From positions 994 to 53,169 of the forward strand of contig NZ_LUAV01000036.1 in assembly GCF_002078505.1 (NCBI RefSeq): 52,176 nt of DNA. Direction: 5' to 3'. Below the pieces are notes generated by a model. That model was given only the letters and a program-made list of their open reading frames with translations. It was not told where the DNA came from and searched no databases. Origin of the DNA: Ensifer aridi (GTDB taxonomy: Bacteria > Pseudomonadota > Alphaproteobacteria > Rhizobiales > Rhizobiaceae). A program made the position numbers and the translations under genes. Below, in pieces: positions 1-9,792 of this stretch. The stretch's first letter is position 1, and the number at the start of each line of letters is the position of its first letter.

Positions 1-1
1 G

Positions 2-1117
2 GCCTTCGTGCGGCTGGATGTGCTGCCGCTGACGCCGAACGGCAAGCTCGATCGCAAGGCGCTGCCGGCTCCCGACGACGATGCCTATGCGCGGCGAGCC
101 TATGAAGCGCCGCAGGGCGCGATCGAGACGGCGCTGGCGGCGATCTGGGCAGAGCTGCTCGGGGTCGAGCGGGTCGGCCGTCACGACAACTTCTTCGAAC
201 TCGGCGGCCATTCGCTGCTGGCGGTGCAGCTGCTCAGTCAAGCGCTCCATCTTGGCCTGAAGTTTAGCACCGCCGATATCTTCCAAGCTCCTGTTTTAAA
301 GGACCTGGCGTCAAAGGTTGATTTGGAGGTACAGGCCAACAAGCTGGGGGCGCTCTGCGTTCGCGCAAAGGGATTACAGCCGCCGCTCTTCTTTGTTCCT
401 ACCGGTTTGGGTGACTGTTCCTATGTAGCTAAGTTGGTAATGGACATGGACGTGGATTGTCCCGTCTATGCATTGCCATGGCCGTTTCTTGATGAAGGTG
501 GTGCACCGGCACTTGAAAAAATAGCCGCGGAGGTAATCCTGGCGATCAAAGAAATCCAGCGGCAAGGACCGTATCGCCTTGCTGGTTACTCTTCAGGCGC
601 AATCCTGGCTTATGCAATTGCCGAGCGCCTCCTGAGTCTCCATCAAGCCGTGTCATTCATGGGCTTCATTGATGTTACGCTACCTGTAAATCAATCAGAC
701 GCACAGTCCCCCCAAGTGGCACGAGAAGCGGTGCAGGAAGCTCTCGAAGCCGTGGACGATGAGACACTCCAAGTTGACGCTTCTATGTATGAGAGAATCG
801 TACGGTTCCAACGGGCGGTGCAGTCGTATCAAATTCCACACCTGCCAATCGAAATACATCAGTTTTATGCCTCTGAGCCTGTCGTCAGTCGCTGTGCACG
901 AGCTGAAAAAAATGCGAAAGGTCAAGAGGCAAGCTCGCCCATGCGGGGTTGGGAACAGATAATAGGTGCGGCGCGTGTTCATGCCACTCCGATCCCAGGC
1001 GGCCACATGACGATGATGAGTGTTCCGGAAAATCGCCGAGTTCTGGCCCGATGGCTATCAACTGCCTTAAACCGCTCACCAACAAAGCCTGCAATTGCAA
1101 GTAATCAGGCCCGATGA
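2..1117 (+). CDS. Non-ribosomal peptide synthetase, C-terminal end (carrier + thioesterase), 5' partial
   Basis: The frame is open from base 2, so the gene begins outside the window. Visible are the last core motif of an adenylation domain (NGKLDRKAL), then a peptidyl carrier domain with the phosphopantetheine site FELGGHSLL (Ser about residue 71 of the visible part), then a type I thioesterase domain with the nucleophile motif GYSSG (about residues 195-199) and a late catalytic His in GGHM. This order marks the final module of an assembly line that releases its product by hydrolysis or cyclisation. The product cannot be inferred because the adenylation specificity region is outside the window. 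Base composition falls after the carrier domain (AT-richer thioesterase), which hints at a recombined or separately acquired domain. Confidence 0.93.
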   Translation, partial: AFVRLDVLPLTPNGKLDRKALPAPDDDAYARRAYEAPQGAIETALAAIWAELLGVERVGRHDNFFELGGHSLLAVQLLSQALHLGLKFSTADIFQAPVLKDLASKVDLEVQANKLGALCVRAKGLQPPLFFVPTGLGDCSYVAKLVMDMDVDCPVYALPWPFLDEGGAPALEKIAAEVILAIKEIQRQGPYRLAGYSSGAILAYAIAERLLSLHQAVSFMGFIDVTLPVNQSDAQSPQVAREAVQEALEAVDDETLQVDASMYERIVRFQRAVQSYQIPHLPIEIHQFYASEPVVSRCARAEKNAKGQEASSPMRGWEQIIGAARVHATPIPGGHMTMMSVPENRRVLARWLSTALNRSPTKPAIASNQAR

Positions 1118-1678
1118 GGCCAGCTGGCCATGAAGGGAGTCGCAAGCGATCGCGGCGCGTCGAGCCGGCGTCTCCCAGCGGGAACTTTCCTTGCTTTCGC
1201 CGGGAAAGCGCGAGGCCCGCCAGTGGCAGTGTAGGCGCAAGGCCAGGAGGATAACAGAGACAAGAAAGGTGACCGCAATCGCCCGTGCGATCCGTACAGC
1301 GCCGAAACCATCTGACAGCCGGCCGCAACGCGGAACGAAACCAATGCGCCCAGCTCCAGAAGCAGCAACAGGACTCCGAAACCCGCCTTGCTGAGAGCAA
1401 AGCGGGCTATAACGGCTGGTGTGCGAGACGCCCTGTCCCCTTGGGACGCCGTTTAAGGCAAATGCAAAGACGCTGCGCCAGGGACCCGGGGGCATGTCTA
1501 AGATAAGGTCATATGGAGGCTTGGCCGGAACATCGGGCCCGGTCAGCGCCGACAGAGTTCTGAAGATTTCAAACTGCCGCCCAACCTTCTTGTTGCCGGA
1601 TGCACTTAGCGGAGGCATGGAGCTTAGAGGTTACCAGTTTCAGACCTGCGTTATTGAAGGCGCACAATTTGCCATCCT
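1118..1678. other. Intergenic stretch, no supported gene
   Basis: Open frames here are antisense or off-frame, with no family resemblance. A minus-strand frame near 1105-1400 encodes a leucine/alanine-rich stretch that could be a decayed membrane protein, but no motif supports it. No convincing terminator follows the synthetase. Confidence 0.4.
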
Positions 1679-2560
1679 TCAAATCGACTTCGTTCGTCGC
1701 ACTTCCAGCCAGTATTCCCTCCAAACAGTAAACAGACCGGCGCCGACCACGATCATCGCGCCGGCTAGCATGTTCCACGTCACAGTCTCACCGAAAAAGA
1801 CCGTCGCGATAGCGCCGCTCAAAACGAGGTGGAGGTATGTGAGGGGCTGAACCTCAACGGCACTGAGCAGTCCATACGCCTTGATGAGAAAATATTGGCT
1901 AAGTGCCCCGCAAACACACAGCGCGGTCATTGCGGGCCAGTCGGCCATATGTATAGGTGTCCAATAGAACGGCCCGACGAACGTTATGGCCACGGCTCCC
2001 GGGATCCCTGCATACAAGACGCTTGTCACGGCGGAATCGTCCTGGCTGACCGCGCGGGTGGCAATGGAATACACGGCATATATAAGACTAGCAGCTATAG
2101 GAAACAGCAGGCGCATATCGAAATGAGCGTTAACGGGGTTTAGAAGCACTAGAACGCCAAGCAAGCCAATGACCACAGGAATGGCACGACGCCGACCGAC
2201 CGTTTCGCCGAGTATTGGCACCGACAGTATGGTAACTACCAGAGGTGTTGCTCCAAGTATCGCCTGACTCATGGCCAGCCCAGCAGTCGTGAAGGCGAAG
2301 ATGACGACAACGATCTGGCTCACCAGGAGAAAACCTCGGAATGTCTGCAGAATTGGACGTTGAGTGAATAAGGCGCCACGCAGCCCTACTGGAGAGGATG
2401 CTGCAAGAACCGTCACAAACAGCGCAAACGCCCAAAGCCGCATCATTGTCACCATGACCGGTGGATACTTCTCACCAAGTAACTTGGAAAAACCATCCCG
2501 GGCAGCGAAAAGTGTCACGGCCAACAGGACATAAACATAGCCCGACGCTTTATTGTTCAT
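1679..2560 (-). CDS. EamA/DMT-family transporter
   Basis: A 293-residue inner-membrane protein with about ten hydrophobic segments in two halves, the usual length and layout of drug/metabolite exporters with paired EamA domains. The N-terminus (YVYVLLAVTLFAARDGFSKL) and the second-half run ALSQYFLIKAYGL followed by VEVQPLTYLHLVLSG are typical of the family. The ATG at 2560 is the first start in the open frame. It is convergent with the synthetase across an empty stretch. The substrate is unknown; export of a metabolite or amino acid is the usual role. AT content is higher than in the flanking genes. Confidence 0.85.
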   Translation of the reverse strand: MNNKASGYVYVLLAVTLFAARDGFSKLLGEKYPPVMVTMMRLWAFALFVTVLAASSPVGLRGALFTQRPILQTFRGFLLVSQIVVVIFAFTTAGLAMSQAILGATPLVVTILSVPILGETVGRRRAIPVVIGLLGVLVLLNPVNAHFDMRLLFPIAASLIYAVYSIATRAVSQDDSAVTSVLYAGIPGAVAITFVGPFYWTPIHMADWPAMTALCVCGALSQYFLIKAYGLLSAVEVQPLTYLHLVLSGAIATVFFGETVTWNMLAGAMIVVGAGLFTVWREYWLEVRRTKSI

Positions 2561-3339
2561 GGTGGAGCTTACTTGGTTGATTGAGTTGCCTCGTGACCTT
2601 CAGGCCCGCGCGCAGCCAGACATTTGATGAGCTTGGCGGCGATACGACCGGGGTGGCATCAGTATCTATATCCAAAACGGCGATCCTGGCCCCATGCTCC
2701 ACAAAGGGGTTCAGCTCTGGAGCGGCCAATGCCGCGCTTGCTCATCCGTGCCAATGACATCCAAATCTCCCCCTTTGGTCCGCGCTGGTTGTGGATGCTT
2801 CTCGGTCGCGCAGATCCAGGGAACGATTGCTGGCCGAGATCGAGTTTGGCCGTGTCTGCCGGCAAGCAGCCCAGCCGTTTCTCAACAGATGATTTTCAAA
2901 GTTCATGCCAATTGGACGAAGGCGCTAAAGAATGAGCTTCATGCTTCTTTTCAGCTACTTAATCAAACATCCAAACAAGCTGGTTGAACAAGGCTCATGT
3001 CGCCAAATCGGCAAAGGCGACAGAATTGTCGGATAGCGATCGAGCTCACCGAGCCTGAAACGACCCGCCTACGACCACGGCTCCCACTTTGCTGTTTTGT
3101 CGAACCCGCGACACAACCCAATTCCCAAGCGTCCGGTTCTGCTCACGGCTAAATGACTGATAAGCCGCGGGACGTCACGCGTTTCAGGGCCGCCAGCCGG
3201 ACCTGGAATGAGTTTTGAAGTCCTTGAGGGGCGGCGGGATGGCCGACCGGCATTCGGATGACGGCAGTCGCGATGTTGAGATGGAGACAGCATCACTTAG
3301 CGGTGAGTCCAGTGTCACCCACCGATTACGCCTCGAAGC
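2561..3339. other. Long stretch without a supported gene
   Basis: About 780 bases with only short overlapping frames. None shows a recognisable domain. It probably consists of decayed sequence upstream of the broken toxin-antitoxin pair. Confidence 0.4.
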
Positions 3340-3726
3340 TTGTCGATAAACCACCTAATCTCGTGGAGGATCGACAGATCTCGCAGTGCGGGACGGTCTG
3401 CCAACGGATCAACGAGGCAAACGAACCGCCTCCCCCCATCTGACACGCAATTCAAGTATCGCTTGGTGCCGCGGGCGACCTATGAGCGGCGCAAGAGAGC
3501 AAAGATACTGTCGCCGGAGGAGGGGACCCGGCTTGCACGCATTGCCCGTGTCTGGAGCTCGGCGCTGGAGGTTTGGCGAGATCCCAACGAAGCGCGCGAT
3601 TTTCTGTTTCGCGCTCATCCGATGATCGAGGATAGGCTGCCGATCGACGTCGTCATTCAGAGCGAGTTTGGCGCCGAAATGGTGCTCGATATTCTGAGCG
3701 CCCTCAAGTACGGCAGCGCTGCGTGA
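3340..3726 (+). pseudogene. Decayed Xre/MbcA/ParS-type antitoxin
   Basis: The C-terminal part (from about 3440) reads as the antitoxin domain paired with RES toxins: LVPRATYERRKRAK, then a helical stretch ending EMVLDILSALKYGSAA. Upstream the coding signal changes frame. A piece resembling the preceding segment (VRDGLPTDQ, from GTG 3386) lies in the next frame, and no complete N-terminal DNA-binding portion can be read. The stop overlaps the toxin start (GTGA at 3723-3726), the usual translational coupling. The family normally represses its own operon and neutralises the toxin. This copy looks inactivated. Confidence 0.65.
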
Positions 3727-4206
3727 CGGCGCAGATTCTCGATCGAACGCTGACCTGCTATCGAATAGGGGATCCAGCGGGAACGTATTCGATCATCGAT
3801 GGCGACGGGGTCGACAATTGCGCCGGGGCGATGGAATACGCCCGGCAGTCCGCTGATCTACACATCGGAGCACTACTCGACCGCGCTGCTCGAAACGCTG
3901 GTCTACGGCAGCGGACGCCTGCCGCCGAACCGGCACTATGTGGAAATCACGATCCCAAGCGGAACGAGCTATGAGGTGCTGTCGCAACCGGCATTGCCGG
4001 GCTGGGATTCGATGCCCCCGACCGTCAGCAAGGCTTTTGGCGAGGAATGGTGCCTGCAAAGGCGCAGTACCATCCTGCTCGTCCCAAGCGTCGTCGCGAG
4101 ACCGGAAAACAATATTCTGATCAATCCTGCGCATCCGCAGTTTCCGCATCTCGCGGCGGGCCTGCATCAACCGGTTTACTGGGACCGTCGCCTGTTTGGT
4201 CCGTAA
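3723..4206 (+). pseudogene. RES-domain toxin (NAD+-degrading family), frameshifted
   Basis: The N-terminus (LTCYRIGDPAGTYSIIDGDG) begins in the GTG-3723 frame. The RES core (APGRWNTPGSPLIYTSEHYS, then ALLETLVYG) lies one frame away from 3799 on. Removing one G from the GGGG run at 3807-3810 joins them into one protein of about 160 residues. The core Arg (APGRW) and Tyr (IYTSEH) typical of RES toxins are present, and the C-terminus NPAHPQFPHLAAG is intact. RES toxins deplete NAD+. As written the gene is broken, either truly or by one miscalled base. Confidence 0.75.
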
Positions 4207-4489
4207 CCCGACGGACAGCGCCTTTCTCAAACTGGTCAGCCATTTCCAAAATCATGGTCGACTGCCGAATGAAGCGCATCGATAACGGCCTGGGACTTCT
4301 TGAAAGGCGCCAGCAGTTTTTCGGCATAGGCACATTTCATGGAGTTGCTGTTCTTGCGGCCGACGACCTCGCCAGCTTCGCCACGGCAAGTTCCTCTCGT
4401 CGATCCGAGGCTTCGGGACACCGATTGACGAAAAGCTTAGCCGTGCCCAATTATGAGCGGATTTCACCTAATCATGAGAAGCCGTCATA
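4207..4489. other. Intergenic; possible unidentified minus-strand fragment
   Basis: A minus-strand frame ending at 4236 contains a protein-like run (VVGRKNSNSMKCAYAEKLLA) that may be the tail of a lost gene divergent from metR. It has no recognised family. The right part is the metR upstream region. Confidence 0.3.
4454..4466. promoter_or_regulatory. Candidate MetR/LysR-type binding site
   Basis: TGAGCGGATTTCA, whose complement is TGAAATCCGCTCA. It matches the MetR half-site pattern TGAA-N5-TTCA with one mismatch and lies about 25 bases before the metR start, where an autoregulatory site is expected. The match is short, so this is only suggestive. Confidence 0.3.
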
Positions 4490-5389
4490 ATGATCGACCG
4501 ACAGCATCTGGCAATCCTGAGGGAAGTCAGCCGGCGCGGCAGCGTCACCGCGGCCGCCGAGAAACTGAACGTCACGCAGTCTGCTCTAAGCCATATGGTT
4601 GCCAAGTTCGAGGAACGGCATGGCATCAAGATCTGGATGAAAACTGGCCGCGGCCTGCGACTGACGCAGACTGGCGAGTACCTGCTCAGTGTTGCCGAAC
4701 GGGTCTTGCCACAGATGGAGCACGCGGAGCGGGTGCTGAACGACTTCGCTGTTGGTCGGCGGGGAACGTTGCGCGTCGGCATGGAATGCCATCCCTGTCA
4801 ACGCTGGCTGACGCGCATTGCCACACCCTATTTGAACCGATGGCCCGACGTCGACTTCGATGTCCGGACTGCCTTCCGCTTCGACGGCGTTCAAGCGCTT
4901 CTGGGCTATGAAATCGACCTGCTCATCACACCGGATCCCATCGACGCGCCGGACCTCATCTTCACGCCTGCCTTCGATTACGAGCTTGTACTGATGGTGC
5001 ACGAAACGCATCCTCTCGCCAAGCGCGCGAGCGTGCAGCCCCAGGACTTGATCGACGAGGAACTGATCACCGTGCCAGTAACTCTGGAGCGGCTGGACAT
5101 CTACACGCGGTTTCTCGTTCCCGCGCATTGCCGGCCGCGTCAGCATCGCACCGCCGAAACCATCGATCTCATGCTGCAGCTCGTCTGCGCGGGCAGGGGG
5201 GTGACCGTGCTTCCGGACTGGCTGCTCAATGAGGATGCCGCTGGTCTGCCGATCCGGGCCCTGCGTCTCGGTGATGCGGGCATCCAGAAGAGCATCAATC
5301 TCGGCGTGCGTCGCGGCGAGGAGGCGATCTCCTACATCGACGGTTTCCTGAAGCTTGCAAGCGAAATTGGAGGCTCGCCTGCGGCCTGA
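4490..5389 (+). CDS. metR: MetR-like LysR-family regulator
   Basis: A 299-residue LysR-type activator. The N-terminal winged helix-turn-helix (about residues 1-60) reads GSVTAAAEKLNVTQSALSHM. The effector domain carries the MetR-like signature MECHPCQRWL (about 95-104; E. coli MetR has ECHSCIQWL), plus FDYELVLMV and the late segment GRGVTVLPDWLL. MetR proteins sense homocysteine and control methionine synthesis genes. No metE or metH is visible in the window. The C-terminal 56 codons occur again as an isolated fragment at 7327-7494. The gene converges on a broken MFS gene. The ATG at 4490 gives the standard family start. Confidence 0.87.
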   Translation: MIDRQHLAILREVSRRGSVTAAAEKLNVTQSALSHMVAKFEERHGIKIWMKTGRGLRLTQTGEYLLSVAERVLPQMEHAERVLNDFAVGRRGTLRVGMECHPCQRWLTRIATPYLNRWPDVDFDVRTAFRFDGVQALLGYEIDLLITPDPIDAPDLIFTPAFDYELVLMVHETHPLAKRASVQPQDLIDEELITVPVTLERLDIYTRFLVPAHCRPRQHRTAETIDLMLQLVCAGRGVTVLPDWLLNEDAAGLPIRALRLGDAGIQKSINLGVRRGEEAISYIDGFLKLASEIGGSPAA

Positions 5390-5525
5390 TGGCAGGGTTA
5401 GTCGGCTAGTGCGGATTTGATACCCCGGGCAAAACCGGGCCTGACGGAGCTGATGTGATCCTTTCCAGGAAGCACGCTCGAGGAGATTTGGACACAGTTG
5501 TACCCCGCGTGAGCGAAGCCGTTCC

Positions 5526-5905
5526 TCAAGAAGTTTCCCCGGTCAGTTGGATTTCGGCAAGCTGGGTGCCCGCCAAACGAGCGAGGCCGGGCGTCGCGAC
5601 TAGGCCTGCTGTCATGCCAGTCGTGGCGCCCAGACGATAGCCCGAGCGTAGGCCGAACCGCCGCATGATGACCGCAGCCGGCAATGTTCCAACGGCGCCA
5701 GATTGAGCATACTGACCGGCAAGGTTGCGGCGGCGGGATCGAACGCCAGTTGCTGGCTGACGAGGCCGCCGAGCGAGATGATGATCGGAGAACTGACGCC
5801 ACCGAGCGACTGTGCTGCCGTCAGAACCCAGCCGTTTGGCGAGGCCGCCTTCTGTTGTTCCGACGCAGTTATGCGGTCGTGGAACCTCTGCTCGACGAGC
5901 CCCAT
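5526..5905 (-). pseudogene. MFS transporter, copy 1: N-terminal remnant with frameshift
   Basis: It starts at ATG 5905, only 11 bases after the amine oxidase stop, so the two were once one operon. The first part reads GWVLTAAQSLGGVSSPIIIS, with a transporter-like first membrane segment. After NLAPLEH the coding signal shifts frame to VGTLPAAVIMRRFGLRSGYR, consistent with a single missing base near 5690. It then stops after about 125 codons, where a full protein is about 410. The same gene occurs as copy 2 at 9793-11042, with a different frameshift. This copy cannot make a working transporter. Confidence 0.8.
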
Positions 5906-5916
5906 GCTGGTTCCTT

Positions 5917-7023
5917 TCAGCCTTTGTTCGTTGCGAATTTCTGGATGAGGTCGGCGACCGCGGCTGCGGAGGCTTCGACGGCGCCCGCCAGGTAACCGGC
6001 TTCGATTGGGCTGGCCTCGCTGCCGGCAAGGGTGAGCCGCTCCTTCCAGGGCCCGGCAACCCAGCCACTTTCCGGGGCACGTGGATGGCCGGCCGAGAAC
6101 CAGTCTGCGGGCGTGGCGGTCAAGGGGTCGGCGGCCCAGTCCTTGAAGAGCGTTGCCCGCGGATGCGCCGCTTGTTTCCCGAAAAGGCGGGCGAACTGCT
6201 GAATGCAACCTTCGGTCAGCGCCTTCTCCCCGATCGTCTTGCGTTGTTCCGCGCCCATGCCGACGAAACCGAACAGTGCTGCCTCGCCGGAGGAGGTCGT
6301 TGCATCGTGGATTTCCGCGAGAGGTCCGACCATGCTCTGGGCAGTGCCAGAGAAACCTGCCTCCCGCCAGAAGGGACGGTCATAGACGGCGAAGAACTTC
6401 GCATGCGGCGCCATCCAGGTCGGCGTCTGCTTCCAAAGCTGCTCCGTCGCGGAGTCGAGAGCCGGCTCGAACCGGACCGTTGCATTGAGGATGCGAGGTG
6501 GCACCGCCGCGATGGCATGGAGCGCGTGCACTCTCTCCTTTTGTCCATCAGCAAGCCGCACGAACAGTGCAACGCCGTCTTCAGTGAGACGCATGCCTGT
6601 GACTTCGGCGCCGCAGCGAAGCCGTCCCTCCGCCAGGCTTTCCGCGATCGCCCGGACCAGGGCCGCAGATCCTCCGACAAGCCGTATGGCTTCCGGCTCC
6701 TGGGCCAGTCCAGGGTAATGTTTCGGCGACTCCCGTGACATGCGCTCGAAAACGACGTCGCCGTCATTGTTTTGGGGGAAGGTCGGCAGTTCGAGTTCCG
6801 CCACGAGATTGGCGATGGCAGGCTGCATCCGCGGCCAGAACCAGGATGGACCAAGGTCGAAGCCGTCCGCCTCCGGTTGGCCTCTCTCGTTCACCGTCTG
6901 GATGCGGCCGCCGAGTGTCGCCCGCGCCTCGAACAGCAGGAAATCGATTCCCGCGGCCTGCAGGAGTCGCGCGGCATTCAAGCCCGCCAATCCGCCACCA
7001 ACAATCGCCACATCCGTATTCAT
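5917..7023 (-). CDS. FAD-dependent amine oxidase
   Basis: A 368-residue flavoprotein. The N-terminus has the dinucleotide-binding fold IVGGGLAGLNAARLL, followed by the acidic ribose-binding residue in LFEARATLGGRIQT, the hallmark of flavin monoamine oxidases. The C-terminal FAD segment GSEASPIEAGYLAGAVEAS is also present. The ATG at 7023 is chosen over the upstream start at 7146 because it directly precedes the Rossmann strand and has a GAAAGG ribosome site 8 bases upstream. The family oxidatively deaminates amines using oxygen; the substrate is unknown. It is followed immediately by a broken MFS gene that may have imported or exported the same compound. Confidence 0.87.
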   Translation of the reverse strand: MNTDVAIVGGGLAGLNAARLLQAAGIDFLLFEARATLGGRIQTVNERGQPEADGFDLGPSWFWPRMQPAIANLVAELELPTFPQNNDGDVVFERMSRESPKHYPGLAQEPEAIRLVGGSAALVRAIAESLAEGRLRCGAEVTGMRLTEDGVALFVRLADGQKERVHALHAIAAVPPRILNATVRFEPALDSATEQLWKQTPTWMAPHAKFFAVYDRPFWREAGFSGTAQSMVGPLAEIHDATTSSGEAALFGFVGMGAEQRKTIGEKALTEGCIQQFARLFGKQAAHPRATLFKDWAADPLTATPADWFSAGHPRAPESGWVAGPWKERLTLAGSEASPIEAGYLAGAVEASAAAVADLIQKFATNKG

Positions 7024-7326
7024 GATCGTGCCTTTCAAGGGAGCCATTCCATGTGAGAGGCCGGCGCGCAGCGCCGCGCCGCTCAGAATGCGCCCGAGGA
7101 GCCAGACACGCTGGCATGATTGCTGCGCAGCCGGGCATTGATCCATGTAGCGCGCCGTATCATGTCCTCACTCAAACCGGAAATGGCGTTGCTTCATGGA
7201 TCGATGAGCCACGCTCATAACAGCTGATGGGGCCCCTGGAGGGCGTCCGAAGAGGCTCGCCGCGGGGGCGCGGCTGGGGAATCTGCTTCCCTGCATTTTC
7301 AGTTCGGCATCCGCAGCACATCGGCA

Positions 7327-7494
7327 GACCGTGCTCCCGAACTGGCTGCTCAATGAGGATGCCGCCGGCCTGCCGATCCGGGCCCTGCGGCGCGGAAAAG
7401 CCGGCATCCAAAAGAGCATCAACCTCGGTATACGCCGAGGCGAGGAGACAACATCCTATATCGACGGCTTCCTGAAGCTTGCGAGCGAGATGGG
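7327..7494 (+). pseudogene. Duplicated C-terminal fragment of metR
   Basis: Bases 7327-7494 match 5203-5370 almost base for base. The frame reads LPNWLLNEDAAGLPIRALRR, then GIQKSINLGIRRGEE and SYIDGFLKLASEMG, against the equivalent metR residues. No start or DNA-binding domain is present. Together with the second MFS copy further right, this indicates duplication of a metR-MFS block. Confidence 0.88.
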
Positions 7495-7798
7495 CCCTCG
7501 CCCGCGCCCCGATCGCGATGTTAGCGGGCGCCGTGATGCCACAGAGCAAATCCAAGGCTGAAGTCACTACCGTGGCCCTCCGAGTTCGCCCCGCTCGTGA
7601 CGTGCGAGATGTGACGGCCACGTCGGCCACCCTGGTGAATCCTGTGGGGCAGGCCTTCCAAGTGCCTGGGAAGACCGTTTGTTCGTAATTATGGACGCAA
7701 GGCCCCTTTTATGACCAATCAAATGACCAAATCTCGACTTCTTAAAGCCTTATGGTAAAATGAATAGAATTCTGGACACGAGCTTCGCTCACGCCCAA

Positions 7799-7804
7799 TA
7801 TAAT
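7799..7804 (+). promoter_or_regulatory. Candidate -10 box for hipBA
   Basis: TATAAT lies 12 bases before the hipB start in an unusually AT-rich pocket. TGGACA at 7773-7778 resembles a -35 box but the spacing (20) is long. An inverted repeat GAGC-TTC-GCTC at 7780-7790 lies between them and could take part in HipB autoregulation. Between the metR fragment (7494) and this point nothing else is coded. Confidence 0.4.
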
Positions 7805-7816
7805 GAACAAATATAG

Positions 7817-8158
7817 GTGACAAACGTGCCGCGTCAGAGAAGCTATTCAAGAGTCACGCGCGAAGCGCTCGCGATGCTCGGCAAGCTGATCCGCGTCGGC
7901 CGGGCCCAGCGCGGCCTTACCGCCCAGGAGCTGGCCGACCGTGCTGGCATCAGCCGGACAACGCTGTCCAGTATCGAAAAGGGTGCGCCGGGGCCCGAGA
8001 TCGGCACCGTCTTCGAAGTCTGCTCACTGGTCGGCCTGCGCCTGTTCGACTATGACGAGCGCAGCCTGCAGATGCACAACGCCCGCCTCGATGAAAAACT
8101 GACCCTGCTGCCCAAGAGTGTCCGCCGCACAGTGAAGGAGGTCGATGATGACTTCTAG
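7817..8158 (+). CDS. hipB: HipB-like helix-turn-helix antitoxin
   Basis: A 113-residue Xre-type DNA-binding protein. The HTH spans about residues 22-75 (LIRVGRAQRGLTAQELADRA, then GISRTTLSSIEKG). It overlaps hipA by 14 bases, the classic order of antitoxin before kinase toxin. HipB proteins bind HipA and repress the operon. The start is GTG 7817, with the alternative GTG 7826. The C-terminal extension is rich in charged residues. The pair sits between two parts of an older metR/MFS duplication, suggesting later insertion. Confidence 0.85.
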   Translation: MTNVPRQRSYSRVTREALAMLGKLIRVGRAQRGLTAQELADRAGISRTTLSSIEKGAPGPEIGTVFEVCSLVGLRLFDYDERSLQMHNARLDEKLTLLPKSVRRTVKEVDDDF

Positions 8159-9470
8159 AGCGGACGCTACAGAGGCCTTTGTCTGGATGTGGCTGCCAGA
8201 CGGGACGGAACCGGTGGTGGCGGCCCGCCTCGACCAGGATGGCGAGCGACTGCTCTTCACCTACGGCGCCAGCTACCGGCGCCGCGAGAACGCCATCCCC
8301 ATCTATGAGCCGGAACTGCCCCTTAAGGAAGGCGTCATCGCGCCCATCAACGGCCTGTCCATGGCGAGCTGTATTCGCGACGGCTCGCCCGATGCCTGGG
8401 GTCGCCGCGTCATTATCAACAGGTTGACACGCAACAAGCCCGATGCTGCCGGCGTGCCGGAGATCAGCGAACTGACCTTCCTGCTCCAGTCAGGGTCCGA
8501 CCGGATTGGTGCCCTCGACTTCCAGGCGTCGGCCACGGAGTACGTCCCCCGCCTTGCCGTGCAAGCCTCGCTCGACGAGCTCCTCGAAGCAGCCGCTTTC
8601 ATCGAAAAAGGCATTCCCTTGACCCCCGCGCTCGACCAGGCCCTCAATCACGCCACTTCGATAGGCGGCGCGCGCCCCAAGGCGCTGATCGAAGACGGCA
8701 CGAAGAAGTTCATCGCCAAGTTCGCGGCCAGCAACGACACATACAGCGTCGTGAAGGCCGAATTCATCGCCATGAGGCTGGCAGCCGCTTGCGGCCTGAA
8801 CGCCGCAACAGTCTCCATGACCCGCACCGCCCACAAGGACGTCCTCCTGATCGAGCGCTTCGACCGCACGCACACAAAGGACGGCTGGACGAGACACGCT
8901 ATGGTTTCAGCCCTCACCATGCTGGGCCTTGATGAGATGATGGCCCGCTATGCCTCGTACGAGGACCTAGCCGAGCTGATCCGCCACCGTTTCACCGATC
9001 CCAAGGACACGCTCAGGGAACTCTACGGGCGGATCTGCTTCAATGTGCTGTGCGGCAACACTGACGACCATGCGCGCAACCATGCAGCGTTCTGGGACGG
9101 CAAGATGCTGAGTCTGACGCCGGCCTATGACATCTGCCCGCAGAGCCGTACTGGCAACGAGGCCACACAAGCTATGCTCATCAAGGGCGAGGGCCGCGCC
9201 AGTACGCTCGCTACCTGCCTCGCGGCCGCGCCGGACTATCACCTGAAAGAAGCGGAAGCCGCCACACTGATCGAACACCAGCTCACGAGCATTGCCGAGC
9301 ACTGGCAAGTGATCTGCGATGAAGGCGAACTGAGCCCTGTCGATCGCAAGCTCTTCGCCGGGCGTCAGTTTCTCAATAGGTACGCACTTGAGGGGCTGAC
9401 TGGTCACACAGCGCTGCAAAACACGTTTCGCGCGGCACGAGAGGCGCTGATCGCAAGCGGGGGCGCTTAG
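8145..9470 (+). CDS. hipA: HipA-family serine/threonine kinase toxin
   Basis: A 441-residue kinase of standard HipA length. It has the N-terminal HipA domain (about 20-125), the glycine-rich segment TSIGGARPKA (171-180) that corresponds to the autophosphorylation loop, the catalytic GNTDDHARNH (304-313, candidate catalytic Asp308) and the metal-binding YDICPQ (Asp329). These positions fit E. coli HipA closely. HipA phosphorylates glutamyl-tRNA synthetase in E. coli and causes persistence; the target of this subfamily is not known. All key residues are intact, so it is probably active. ATG 8148 is an equally good start. Confidence 0.92.
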   Translation: MMTSRADATEAFVWMWLPDGTEPVVAARLDQDGERLLFTYGASYRRRENAIPIYEPELPLKEGVIAPINGLSMASCIRDGSPDAWGRRVIINRLTRNKPDAAGVPEISELTFLLQSGSDRIGALDFQASATEYVPRLAVQASLDELLEAAAFIEKGIPLTPALDQALNHATSIGGARPKALIEDGTKKFIAKFAASNDTYSVVKAEFIAMRLAAACGLNAATVSMTRTAHKDVLLIERFDRTHTKDGWTRHAMVSALTMLGLDEMMARYASYEDLAELIRHRFTDPKDTLRELYGRICFNVLCGNTDDHARNHAAFWDGKMLSLTPAYDICPQSRTGNEATQAMLIKGEGRASTLATCLAAAPDYHLKEAEAATLIEHQLTSIAEHWQVICDEGELSPVDRKLFAGRQFLNRYALEGLTGHTALQNTFRAAREALIASGGA

Positions 9471-9792
9471 AGATGACAGCGCCTTAGCAGCTCAAAAGAC
9501 CCGCATGGCGGCCCGTTTGTTGAGTGAGTCGTAGAGGGCGGGGCGACATCGGGGGCCGGGTCATTGGGCTGCTTCTGCCTTGTGGCACCGCCGGCGGTTT
9601 GCCTGCAGGCGCACACAGCCTCGTTCCGGGACCAGGCGATATGTTAGCCCGGCCGCAGTGCTTCCGTGACTTGCCGAGGTTGCGGCTAGGCGCACGCACG
9701 CAGACCGCGTTGGGGGCATCCCATCGACGGCTGGCACGCGTCGGCAAGGCCACTGCGGTCACTGCCACGGCCCGCAAAATCGCCGTCTTGTT
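9471..9792. other. Intergenic, nothing recognised
   Basis: About 320 bases between hipA and the MFS copy 2 stop, convergently flanked. Frames present are short and show no family features. Confidence 0.4.

Noticed and set aside
5398..5525. Terminator for metR near CCCGG-GCAAAA-CCGGG (5424-5439)
   Set aside because: The stem is only 5 bp with no T run, so it is too weak to call.
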